64,000 nucleotides of DNA from Aralia elata (lineage: Eukaryota > Streptophyta > Magnoliopsida > Apiales > Araliaceae), in NCBI GenBank assembly GCA_034770075.1, contig CM068385.1, positions 42,058,721 to 42,122,720 on the forward strand, read 5' to 3'. Positions within the stretch are counted from its first letter, which is position 1. Each line of letters opens with the position of its first letter. This document shows, piece after piece, positions 36,674 to 47,269 of the stretch. Below the pieces are notes generated by a model. It made no database searches. It was given only the letters and a program-made list of their open reading frames with translations, and was not told where the DNA came from. The position numbers and the translations under genes were made by a program.

Positions 36674-36815
36674 ACTCCCTCAGTTCCATAATATTTGATC
36701 ATTGTTGACTTTTAAACTCAACTTAAGAGATTATAAACTTAAAATTGACATAAATTCTTTTAATTTTAACCAATACAATGATGAATATTGTAAACTATCT
36801 AAAAAGTATTACTCG
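36674..36815. mobile_element. Stowaway-like end, truncated
   Basis: TACTCCCTCAGTTCCATAAT opens a typical Stowaway-like sequence (GATCATTGTTGACTTTTAAA). No convincing right end is present, so it looks truncated. Confidence 0.45.
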
Positions 36816-36859
36816 CTGCGCCGTGACCCCCTCCTGTCTACACCTAGCTTCGCCCCTGG

Positions 36860-37235
36860 GTATGGCCAGAAGGAATTTTAAGTACTCCGGGATTGCTTTA
36901 CCTACTTTAGCCCTCTCTCCTTTGCATGCAGAGACGTTGGCTCTTTATCATGCATCGCTGTGGGCTGCTCACAATCAATGGGATCGAGTGGAGTGTTGCA
37001 CTGATTCACCTAATCTTGTGGAACTCCTGATTAAATATCCTTTAGTCTCTACTCCTGTGATCTATCTGTCCTTTGTTAGCTGATATTGTTTTTTTAATTT
37101 TGTCTAGTTAAGAAAGTTAATCGTCGGGTTTTAGTAGACAAAGCTATCGTGTTAGCTCGCCTGGATAGAACCATAGACGTACTATATATTTTCCAATATT
37201 AATGCATGCTTCATTATTACCAAAAAAAGAAGTAG
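36860..37235 (+). mobile_element. LINE 3' fragment (RNase H)
   Basis: The plus strand reads LSPLHAETLALYHASLWAA, then a run with WDRVECCTDSPNLVELL. This is the pattern of the RNase H domain at the end of plant LINE ORF2: an alanine-rich helix followed by a conserved D in ..TDS... The sequence then degrades and ends at an A-rich stretch near 37222-37230. The upstream RT part is missing. It is not continuous with the LINE at 29480-33330, which lacks this part and lies on the other strand. Confidence 0.7.
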
Positions 37236-38590
37236 ACAGTACCAGAGACCAATGAGTCAACTACAAGTGGAACTAGTGAAGCTAACTGAGCCCGCAAAAT
37301 CGAAGATGCTCCATCAGAAAGTGTGGCCATAGAACCAAAGAAACCAACCACAACTGGGAATGTGGTATAGCATGGAATCAGTTACTCGAATGCTTTTTGA
37401 AGGTGCGGATTAATCATATGGAGCTTCCTGTTTTCCTATAATGTTATAATCGGATCACTGACAAAATTTTGTATTTGATGGGGGCAGAGAGAATTGAAGC
37501 CAAATGATTTCAGATTTATTAGTGCTTCGTTTGCTTATAGTCACAGTAACTTTAATGAATAATGATAGGGGTCTTAAATTTAAAGTCTAAAATACACGTC
37601 ATCTTTTTCTTGTTATGTAATGAACGCTAAGGATTCAGACAACGTTGAACAACCAATGAAAAGATTACAGGTACTTGAAACACATTCAAGACCCTTGTAA
37701 AAGTATATCGTGAGATCTTTTCTAGTATGAAGAAATTTTGTGGCAAATCAATACTAGTACACGTGGATTTCTGATAGATTACCAAGCCGAAATTGTCAGC
37801 TCGAGGAAGCAATGCTTATTGTTAAGGAGATGCAACCTAGAACTAGTCTGACATTCCTGCACTCGTCTGACAGTTGAAAGAGATCATAAATGCAAGAGAA
37901 GAGTTGAAAGAGAATAACATAGAGAAGATAACAGTTTGCTGTAATGTTGGCTGTGATTCACCTAAATAAACTTCAATTAACATAGAAAAGGGATAAATGT
38001 TAAGGAAACTTTCTGGAAATCTGATTGTAAGTTACAAAATACTTCGGCAGTTAAATTCCAATTCTAAAGCTTGGTATGAGTTGTCAAACACAACAATTAA
38101 GTATTTCAAGTTCAACAAATTTCAAAAAGATGTGGAATTGCATTATGATCAAAGTTGGTTTGGGTACAATATTCAGACAAAAGCGTCAAATAGCACCGCC
38201 AACATAACATAATCCCATTTGAATAACCATCTATACCTTTCAAATTTCCGCAAGGACTGAACTTGTAAATGCTGGCCAAATCCACCCAATAGCTACTGAA
38301 CTCATTTACTGACCTACTGAACTGTTTTACAAATAGTTATCAACACTGATAATCATGTTACTCCTGCCAAAACCCTTTAGATCCTCTGACATTCACAAGT
38401 TATGTGTAGACTTGCTGAAGAACATTAGTTCATCCCAAAAGAGCCGAGAGCAAGTTTTTTAGAACTCATAATACCTAGTCAGATCCTTGAGACATGAGCA
38501 AGTCTTTGAAAGTCAAGATAACACCAGACTAGCAATCATTGCTATAATACTAACGGGTTACTGCTAAAAAAAATAAATCCAAAAGCAGCT
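37236..38590. other. No gene recognised
   Basis: Some stretches look gene-derived (for example RELKPNDFRFISASF near 37488, like one pentatricopeptide-type segment), but no continuous frame or splice structure is visible. Confidence 0.4.
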
Positions 38591-38609
38591 CCATAAATAT
38601 TGAATTAAG

Positions 38610-38720
38610 GACCTGCACACCAACCAACTCTAATTTTCCAGAAATTCTATCTGTGCATGAGTTCTACAAGTCCATCACTATATTGTTTGCCTCACGCCAA
38701 ACTGGAATCTTGACAACTGC
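38610..38720. repeat. Direct repeat with 43680-43790
   Basis: The shared order AAGGACCT.CACACC.ACCAACTC, ATGAG.TCTA.AAGTCCATC, and GC.AAACTGGA.TCT appears in both places at moderate identity. The second copy lies just upstream of the KEN-domain gene, so this may be a remnant of a duplicated upstream region. Confidence 0.55.
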
Positions 38721-38932
38721 GTGGGTATAACTTTCCCAAATCTCTGCCAGCAAAAGTAATATAACTATAAGAACTACGTCAGTAGTACATTAATATTAGA
38801 AGGAGAAGCATGCATTGTCTTGCCATTTCTACAACTATGTTTATAGAGAAAATCAAAAATAAAGTTGCGTCGTTGTGCCCAACTGTGATAGTTCAATGTG
38901 CTCATCAATAACTAATACAAGCCAATACGAAT

Positions 38933-38934
<2 letters not shown>

Positions 38935-38977
<43 letters not shown>
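38935..38977. repeat. TA microsatellite
   Basis: A run of about 20 TA units directly before a Helitron-like element. Confidence 0.9.
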
Positions 38978-38983
<6 letters not shown>

Positions 38984-39221
38984 AGGGGGAGGAGAAAACT
39001 GACGGTGCAGTTTAGTGTAAATAATTTTGTGAAGCCTTTTTGTTTTCAAATTACCCTTTAAGAGATGGGAACAATCTTTAAAATTCAAAAACTTCCCATT
39101 TTTCTCTCCCCACTTCTTTATCAATCCCTATTTTCACTCTAATATTTTCTCATTCATTTTTTCAAAAAATTATTTAAATTTTTTTTTAATTACACACACT
39201 TTGTGTGCCATGAGTACTAGT
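38972..39221 (+). mobile_element. Short Helitron-like element
   Basis: It starts with TATTATAAAGGGGGAGGAG and ends with the stem CACACACTTTGTGTG followed by CCATGAGTACTAGT. A hairpin a few bases before CTAG with T after it is the Helitron 3' signature. The body matches the element at 2008-2227 (AAGCCTTTTT, TTCTCTCCCCACTTC, TATTTTCTCATTCATT). The exact 5' end is hidden in the TA run. Confidence 0.7.
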
Positions 39222-39746
39222 ATTAATATAAAAAGATAACATATCAATGCATGGAAAATGCTCAACTACTGCATTGTGAGGATTGATTTTCCTATATGCA
39301 TATATATATATATAGAGAGAGAGAGCGAGGAAAGGTAATCTAAGGCATATGCATTACCAAAATTGGCCAAGGCTACTTAATAAAACGACATAATATTGTA
39401 TAAAATGTATGATTAAGGATTTTTTTTTTATAAAACTTAACCCTAAAGGGTAAAACTACGTCATTTTTTAAGTAATCTTAGTCGAGCTTAGTTAAAGCAT
39501 GCCTTAATATATATGTGTGTGTGCGCGCGCATAATTTAGGTGAGCTATTGCATATAATTTAGGTGAGCTATTGCACAAAAATGCCGTCCTTATGTTAATC
39601 GTATGTATAGAATTTTATTCCTTCCGTATTATGTACAAAAGAGTGTTTTGTAATTTTTAAAAATAGTGTTATTTTGGAGGACAAGTCACACAAAAACGTG
39701 AGGTGTCTCTCACCTCCGGTGCCCTCATACATACATATATATATAT

Positions 39747-39926
39747 AGGGAAACTTTTTAAAGCGAACCAAAGACGAACCGTCGTCTTTGGTGTCTATGG
39801 CGACGATTCGACCCATCGTCGTAGCCATGCAATCTTTGGCAACGGGTCGAATCGTCGTCATATACACCAAAGACAACGGTTCGTCTTTAGTTCGTTTTTT
39901 AAGAGTTCGCTTTTGAAAATTTTCCT
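39747..39926. mobile_element. Foldback MITE, nearly fully palindromic
   Basis: The left half (AGGGAAACTTTTTAAAGCGAA, CCAAAGACGAACCGTCGTCT, TTGGTGTCTATGGCGACGAT) pairs almost base for base with the right half. Only a short centre near CATGCAATCTTTGGCAAC does not fit. About 180 bp, inserted in a TA run. Confidence 0.85.
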
Positions 39927-39936
39927 ATATATATAT

Positions 39937-40080
39937 GAGAATGATTCATAGGCAAAGTTGTAAGGATAGGTCTATCCTTACAACAGACGTATCATTGTCC
40001 AAATTGTGATCCAATGAACAAAGCTGCATTTGGGGGACGGTTAAAAACTAAATTGTGGACAACGAGGGCCCACTATGTCA
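39937..40080 (+). mobile_element. MITE-like repeat, family with 44455-44603
   Basis: It starts GAGAATGATTCATAGGCAAAG, holds an inverted repeat TTGTAAGGATAG..CTATCCTTACAA and ends GGGCCCACTA. The element at 44455-44603 in reverse orientation starts GGGAATGATGCATAGTCAAAG and ends GAGACCCACTA. Confidence 0.65.
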
Positions 40081-40548
40081 TTTGTCAAAAATATCCCTAT
40101 TTTAAAATAATTTGAACTATCGTGCACATAATAATATAGCCGACGAAAGTAATAATGTAATATAACATTATCGTCCACGCTATTATTGTGCTAATGCTGA
40201 TTTATTATACTAGAAGAATTTGTGTCCTGCTCCTCCTCTCTATCTTCCTCATAAGTTAATTTCTATCAATCCCCAAAATATTATGTTTTGGAATAGTCAT
40301 CACCTTCCTAAATGGATCATCAGGTTTATGAGAAAATTAGTTATTCAAGGACAAATTAGTGAATCAGGTTAACTTAACCAAGCAGAACTAGAACCTCAAA
40401 TCCATGAGCATAATCAGGTATTGGTGGCAGAAATCACAAACATATAAAGAATTGAAGAAGCATCATAGATCATCAATTGGGTATTGGAGGAAGAAATCGC
40501 AACACAGAGAACATAATATATATATGTATATATATGTATGTATATGCT

Positions 40549-40757
40549 AGTCATTTGACGCATACTAACGTGTGTGACAAAAAATAAAAGAAATTTAAAA
40601 ATAAGAGTTAAAAGATAAGAAGTTATGAGAGAGTGGGAGAGTGAAAATAGGGAGGTTCATATAACTTTAAATAGCTTTTATTTTTATATTTTTTGTTTTA
40701 TTTCATTACACAGTCTACCCAAAATAACCATCTCCCTCCTCTTCCCTTTATATACAT
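40549..40757 (-). mobile_element. Short Helitron-like element
   Basis: On the minus strand it reads TATAAAGGGAAGAGGAGG, CTATTTTCACTCTCCCACT and GTCACACACG..., and ends at GACTAG. Same family as 2008-2227 and 38972-39221, but the 3' hairpin is degenerate. Confidence 0.55.
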
Positions 40758-40763
40758 ATATAT

Positions 40764-41506
40764 CAAGGTTGTTAAAATCAAGATCTTAAGCAGGATCGTA
40801 TTGGGGTTCACAGAATCGGATCGTAGAATCCTAAGATTCTACTGAAAATGAAAAATAAAATCATTTTAATATTAGAATGTAGCTTAAACGGTTGAACACA
40901 TGCTAGAAACGTTTTTATGCATTTTATATCTACCCTTTCTTTCTCTATTGTTTTACCGAAAGGACAAGATGAAATTATTTAAACCAACACTAGCTAAATC
41001 ATGAAAACCAACACCTTAATCATGGAATACCCAATGTTGGTCATATGTGTGCATGCTAGCCTTGAGTTTGTTTGAAAATAAAGAGTTCTTTGATTATTTC
41101 TCAACTTACATACAGGCATGCATATAGTTCTTTGTTAATCTTCTGTCTCCAATTCCTCTTCCGTTTTATTCTCGTTGTTGAAAGTTGAAATAAAGCCGAC
41201 TGAAAATCTTGCCCTAGATCTATACCGTATTAAATTAATTATGAAATTTGGGTTCATTGGGCTAACTTTAATAGGTTATAAATTAGATACTTAGATTTAA
41301 AAATATTGTTTGGGTCAAAGGTAAAATTAGCCCAAATGAACATAATAGGAAGAAAAAAGAGCAATAAGCCCACTTCGTCAGGATTGCACTATCCTGCTGC
41401 GATCCCACGATCCTGCTACAATTCTACTAGCATTTGCGATTTTACTTTGATCTGAATCGTTTTACTCCCATAAGACAGCGATCCGGATTGCGATTTAACA
41501 ACCATG
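40764..41506. mobile_element. hAT-like non-autonomous element
   Basis: The left end CAAGGTTGTTAAAATC and the reverse complement of the right end CATGGTTGTTAAATCG are inverted repeats. Eight bases flank each side (atatatat and acatttat, 6 of 8 equal), a possible decayed target duplication. The ends carry GGATCG.../CGATCC stretches. 743 bp, no open frame of note. Confidence 0.7.
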
Positions 41507-41536
41507 ACATTTATATGTGTATGTATGTGTGTGACA

Positions 41537-41785
41537 CTCCCTCCGTCCCATAGACTTGTGTACATTTGTCACACAATTTTAAAAAAAAATAAGCAGAGGA
41601 GAGAGAATAAAAAGTTTCAATTTTACCCATTATGGACTCTGCACAGTACAATATGATTCTTTCCTTTTCCTAAAAGTAGTGGACCCTGCTTAAGTACTAA
41701 TAAGGGTAAAATAGTCTTCATGCAATATTTTTAATTTCAATTCTATACTTAAGACTTCCAAAAATCTTTAGTGAGACAAAGAGAG
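41537..41785. mobile_element. Stowaway-like MITE
   Basis: The left end CTCCCTCCGTCCCATAGAC and the reverse complement of the right end CTCTCTTTGTCTCACTAAAG are imperfect inverted repeats, with TA on the right side. Confidence 0.7.
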
Positions 41786-41980
41786 TATATAAATATATTG
41801 CTTATAGATTTATTCGCAAAATACAGTCGCAAGTATAATATACTTTTGGTTTCTACTTACAATTAAGGTACATCATGCAAATGTAGCGACTCACATGTGC
41901 ACTACAACATGCACATTCTACGTAGAGTTTATTTTTTTGTGATAAATAATGGGTCTCAAGGATATTAGATATACCTGCTT

Positions 41981-43280
41981 CTATGCATCGAACTCTTCCA
42001 TGAATAATTCATGAAAAGAACGAAATGGCTCTTTCGTCGAAACTGTACCTTGAATCCCGATACCCCCAACCAGAGAAGTATATAGTGTTGGAAGCCATTC
42101 TGGATACTGCTCATGTATGATTTCTATCGCTTCTTGGTTGCTAAAGGAGTAGGTCTACAAGCAAAAAAAAACATGCAATTTAATAAAATAATAAACGAGT
42201 AAACACAAAATATGAAATAATAATATACAAAAGCAAACTTACAGAATTGAATCTGGGGCATAAATGCACCATAGCATTTCTGAGAAAGTCTATTATCTTA
42301 TCAACTTGGCCAGAATATACTGCATTATTGCCGTTGTGATAATATATATTCCTCAGGCGATCCGTATGTCCTCTTTGTGTTATCAAACTTTGCCAACCCA
42401 CCACTCTAGAATAATCAACACAAGCAGAGAAATTCTTGTTCTGTATGACATACATAAAATTGCATAATTTCGAGAGTTGGGATTTGCACCAAAAGAGCGG
42501 TGCATGCCAAACATATATCTCAAACCTCTGAATCTCAGACAAAGTTTTGATGTTTGGAAGATATGTGTATAGTTCTTTGAACATATGAATCTCCATAGGA
42601 AGGTGAATGGTAGCATCATTAAATCGCTGCACCAAATGATCAATCAGAATTTCAAACCCTAACAAATCCTCTCTTATCCTATTATATTGATCACTAGGAT
42701 CCAACAACATAGTAGAGACAGAGCCGGTAGTCGAAGCACTTGTGGAACCGCCAGTGGCAATAGGTAGATTGCGCCAAGCAGGTAACCTTTCTTTAACCCG
42801 ATTATGGCATACTATAATAGCTGCATCACTGTCACTTGACACGAATACTCCCGTTGTCCCATTTTCGATGTTTGATAGGGTGAGGAGCCCGCTGTAAACT
42901 CCCCCGTCGTGGGACTTTTTGAGACCATGTATTATGTCTTTCAAAACAGCTCGAACTTTGACGCTGATATAATGGGGCATGGTAACCTGTGTAGTACCGA
43001 GGTAAGAGGATTGATGAGTCTTTTTGGTCCAAAAAGAATGGCGATCGAGTCTTTTAATCCAATCATGAACATGAATCCAGTTTGGCTCCAACAGAGCACA
43101 TGGTTGATCATCTAAGATATCAGTATCATCTGAATTGTGGAAAGAGATTCCACGAGGAATTGAGTCACGTGCTCCATATTTGATCAAAAAACTTCGGTAT
43201 TTCTCCAATTGATCATCTGAAGGAAATCTAACTTTCAAATATTGACGGCCTTTATGAAAATAGTTGTTTTCAATTGCCAT
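41981..43280 (-). CDS. Pseudokinase plus KEN ribonuclease domain protein (IRE1/RNase L-like), two exons
   Basis: Exon 1 runs 43280-42243 (346 codons) and ends at TCT|GTAAGT. The intron is 42242-42155, ending CTTGTAG. Exon 2 is 42154-41981 (57 codons and TAG). Both junctions are in phase 0, giving about 403 residues. IRE1 and RNase L cut RNA with a KEN domain next to a kinase fold. Here the kinase part (about residues 60-165) is degenerate: GLKKSHDGGVYSGLLTLSNI stands where HRD..N is expected, and no DFG is seen. The KEN part starts at HAPLFW (259). It keeps VYSG, LRN and the His five residues after that Arg, which correspond to the RNase Tyr, Arg, Asn and His; the catalytic Lys position is Ala. 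The C-terminal exon reads EQYPEWLPTLYTSLVGG. CAG directly precedes the ATG, so upstream exons with an N-lobe may exist. No stop or frameshift was seen. Confidence 0.8.
42155..42242 (-). other. Intron of the KEN-domain gene
   Basis: 88 bp, GTAAGT at the 5' side and a T-rich tract with TTGTAG at the 3' side. Removing it restores one continuous frame, which strongly supports the gene model. Confidence 0.85.
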
Positions 43281-43283
43281 GCT

Positions 43284-44454
43284 GAAAAAAGTGGAATAAT
43301 TGTCAACACTAAGAAATTACAAGAAACTAGCTAAACAATGAAACATCATATAAATAAGCAAGCATCAACTGACAATCATTGTCTATAAAGGTAAATGGTT
43401 ATTGCAAAAATAATCCCAAAAAAAACAGTGTTATGAATCAATTTCCAATCCAGCAATTAACAAATCATATACAATTGGAGAAGTACTCAAAAAAGGAAGA
43501 TAACTTTTTTGTTCATATCATCAATAATTTAGTGAAGGTGAAGAACAGACCTTCTTCCACTAGAGTTAACACATCACAGAAGTACACATTTTTGATTGAG
43601 AAGTTAAAATTATTCAGTCTAGGAAGGAAAGAATATGTCATAAGACTAGGTAAAACTTGCCTCAGTTATCTGCAAATTTAAGGACCTTCACACCTACCAA
43701 CTCAAAATTCTCATATAAATCCTATTCCTATCTGGGCATGAGCTCTATAAGTCCATCTTATTTATGTCTGCATCGTGCTAAACTGGACTCTAAACAAAAA
43801 GTTAAGACAGTCGTTACCATCAAAAAATATACAGTAAGAACTAAGAACACCAACCGTGTTAGTTCTGGTTCGAGTTCAAGCAGCTCCCAAGCTTCAGCTT
43901 TTTTATTTAGCCCATCATTAATCATTATACGTTTAATAAAATATGTGTAATATGTATTTGTGTAAATATTAAATAATGTATAACATTGTCAACTAGGAGC
44001 CTAAAAACACGCCTGTTAATAAGTGAACAGACAAGGAGAGGAGAAAATTTGTGAAAGAGAACATCTAGAAACCTTTTGACTAAAACAATACTTGCAAATA
44101 TATATATATATATATATACACACAAATACATACAGATATACTTGTATACTTGTACATATATACATACCTATCTACATACCTTTATACAATACTAACACAA
44201 CATACATATATAAGATTATAAATTATTGTTTAATTACATTTCCATTTACAATATTTAACAAAGGTTCGGAATATTACAAATGGTGTAATGTGAATGATTA
44301 AATAACAATATAATTTCTTGTTTTGGGACCATAATTAGAAGTTATAAATATGGACATTGCAGCTGGTTAAAGAATTGATGCAGGTTTCTTCGGCATAAAA
44401 AGAAAATAAGCGTTTCTCTCTGCGTCCGCTATATAGTTATGCGGACGGTTATCT
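43284..44454. other. Upstream region of the KEN-domain gene
   Basis: No further exon could be identified. It includes the direct repeat copy at 43680-43790 and a TA/CA microsatellite near 44098-44130. Confidence 0.45.
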
Positions 44455-44603
44455 TTTAATAAAGGGTAGTGGGTCTCCATAGTCCATCCACAAATTTAGT
44501 TTAGGATGCCCCTCAAACTAAACTGCGACGGAGAAAATTGAACGGTGAGAGATGTGTCGTAAGACTATGGCCATCCTTGCAACTTTGACTATGCATCATT
44601 CCC
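44455..44603 (-). mobile_element. MITE-like repeat, second copy
   Basis: Reverse-oriented relative of 39937-40080; see the shared ends there. A TA run follows. Confidence 0.65.
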
Positions 44604-44609
44604 ATATAT

Positions 44610-46670
44610 ATATATATATATAATTTGATCTTTTTATGATTAAGTCGAGGATGATAGGTGGATCTAATAATTGGCAGGTTCCGATTTTGATATCTGTTCT
44701 AAATAATATTTTCATGCTGGTTGTTGCCAACAACTCTCTTCCTCTTATTAAGCCCAGCCTTAGTAAAAGTGGGTAGCGGCGTAGGATGGACGGTTTATCC
44801 ACCATTATACACAAATATATATATATATACACACACACACACTAATATTAATATGTAATAATAAAATGTGTCAAATCCCTCGCACTTTGGCGAATCGTAG
44901 CATTCTTGTATGACGCATCAATATCCCCACGCCCGTATCTAGGGGTGTACGTGGTTGGTTTAGGCCCGAGTAGCTCAGTATTCATTAACAACAAACAGAA
45001 GTCGGATGCCTACCTCAGTTTTGAGAGGACTTAGTTACTTCGTTTCCTTCATCTGATTTTGGTTGATTCTTGGTTTGTACTGCTTGTGATTACTTTGAAG
45101 ATCCTATCCTAAAGTTTATGTACCAAATTGGAGCAAAAGAGGAAGAGATTAAGAGAAGTTAAATTGACTCGAGAAGAGTGATTGCAAAACAGACTAAGAA
45201 AGATAAATAAATGAATTGTTACTTTTGCGATTAGAGAAGAAGTCTAAGCCAAAAATAGTCTAAGAATTGAATAATAATAATAGACTGAAAAAAACTAGAC
45301 TCCTGACGCGAGGACGGATGAGACGATTTGGGCAATAGCAGCGCCGTGAGAGGTGAAGACAGAGACTAGGAGAGGCGCAACATCACAAGTGAACAAAGAA
45401 CCTAAAAATAGTATGGAATCTCCCACATTATTACATTAACAATATTGGACTACTAATAAAATGAGAAAGACTTCATATAGATTAAACATGACGTACTCTT
45501 TCGGTCAGTTCAACGAAATAACCGCCTTTTTTAGCTCGTCTATCTATTACTTATTATAGCACAAACAATGTTTTATTGCATGAGTTAACTGAGATGTTTT
45601 GGTTGGTCATGAACCGAGTTGACTCATGAAACTTTATTTGGATTTAATTGGTTGATTTTACTTTTATTATATATGTATCTTCCTTTTTTATTTTCCTTTT
45701 CTTTTTCTTTTATTTCTCTGTCTTGATGAGTCAAGGTGTTTTATTAAACACTAAAAACAAATATGAAATATTATTGTTCGGTAAGATTATATGTCTAACT
45801 ATTTTAACGATTGAAATAACATTTCAAAGTTACTTTATATAATGTTTTTAACTAATACTCGCTCTGTTTTAAAATTATGGATACAATTTTCTTTTTAGTT
45901 AGGTCTAAAATTAGAAATATATTTTTATTTTAAACCAATAAAGTGACATGAGGGTCTTAATTTGTTATTATTTTTTCACTATCATTTATAGCATCACACT
46001 ACAATTACTTAGCTATCTTAAGAGTACATTTAATAATATAAATTACAATAAAAAATTGAATACAACTGTAAATCCCATGCTTGACACGGGACACTGAGCT
46101 AGTTATTTCTAGAAGCACGACCTAGGTATCTTAGGAAAAAAAGATATGGTTTGGCCAGTTTCTTCGGTTTTTTTGTTCTGTGTAAACAACTACCCGTATC
46201 CATGCTTCTTAGTTCATATCTAATGACGAGCCTAAAAATCATTTCATACATTTTCTTTTTAAAACAAAAACTAGGTCAAAATGTATTTTATATTTACTCT
46301 TTAACATGCACAAATGTCAGTCTGACATTCCAAATATGACCTAAAAGTTATAGTGAAAATTTTTCAATAGAATTATCCTAACATGTAATGCTACCAAAAA
46401 ACTAGAGGGCTAGACTAAAAACAAGGGGAAACAATGCAGTTGAACTAATTATTAATTTAAACCAAACCCTAGAGGGTTAGACTAAAGAAAGGGGATTCAA
46501 AAATAACACAGCAATTTAAGGAGATAAACAGTCAAAAATCTGTATTCATTGTTCATGATACCACCAGATGAAAGTGCAACAATAAAACCAAACAACGAAC
46601 AACACTGATAAAACACCACAAGGCAAACTCCATTATTCTTCAGAACACAACAATAGTGTTACATAAAACA
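44610..46670. other. No gene recognised; hairpin at 46074-46090
   Basis: AT-rich. It contains a degenerate member of the GC-rich hairpin family (CCCATGCTTGACACGGG, then GAGCTAGTT, a possible Helitron 3' end) and two tandem copies of CTAGAGGG(C/T)TAGACTAAA near 46400 and 46470. Confidence 0.5.
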
Positions 46671-46689
46671 GATGATGAAAAGTTTTGAA

Positions 46690-46790
46690 AAATGGGCGAG
46701 CCAAGAAAGCAGCAGGATTAACATACCTTCCTGGTGCAGTGGAAGATTCTTAATCCTTCTTCAATGGCGAGAATCCAAAGCACGCCCACA
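46690..46790 (-). other. Possible short exon with GTATGT donor
   Basis: The minus strand reads ILAIEEGLRIFHCTRK followed by GTATGT. This could be an upstream exon of a minus-strand gene, perhaps the KEN-domain gene, but it has no recognised motif and the link is a guess. Confidence 0.25.
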
Positions 46791-46805
46791 CCTATTTCAC
46801 ACTGC

Positions 46806-46873
46806 TTTCCCCCCCTTCTCTCTCTCGCTCTCTCTCTCTCACACACTCACTCACTCACTCACTCACTCACTCT
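46806..46873. repeat. CT / CTCA microsatellite
   Basis: (CT)n followed by seven or so ACTC units. Confidence 0.9.
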
Positions 46874-47216
46874 ATATATTTCCCATCATATACTACTCAT
46901 ACTTGTTCAATGTCTGAAGGTAGTAAAAAACAATTCACCATCCCTTTTCACCCCCAAAATGTTACTGCTAGTCACAATAAAAAAAAGAAAAAAGGAATCT
47001 TTATTTCCATAAAAAAAATTGATATTTTTACAAAGCATTAGATCTCATTTAGAACCTTATGAAACTATCAAATTCCCTCAGTTAAAATATCAATTTTCAA
47101 AAAAATGGGTCAAAGAAATAGATCAAACATGTATAAATCGACACATTTCTTCTTCTTCCTTTTTTTCCTTTAAAAATTTGTCCATATATCTATCTTTCGA
47201 GTTAGTACTTCTTCAT

Positions 47217-47219
47217 TAC

Positions 47220-47267
<48 letters not shown>
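47217..47267. repeat. ATT microsatellite
   Basis: About 16 ATT units in a row. Confidence 0.95.
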
Positions 47268-47269
47268 CA

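Noticed and set aside
34341..36859. CAGTGGCGGAACCAG and CTAGCTTCGCCCCTG as inverted ends of one 2.5-kb hAT element
   Set aside because: The ends resemble each other, but the flanking eight bases do not match. These motifs are common single repeat ends in plants, so I do not join them.
43925..44301. Ile/Tyr-rich frames around the TA/CA microsatellite
   Set aside because: Translations of simple repeats.
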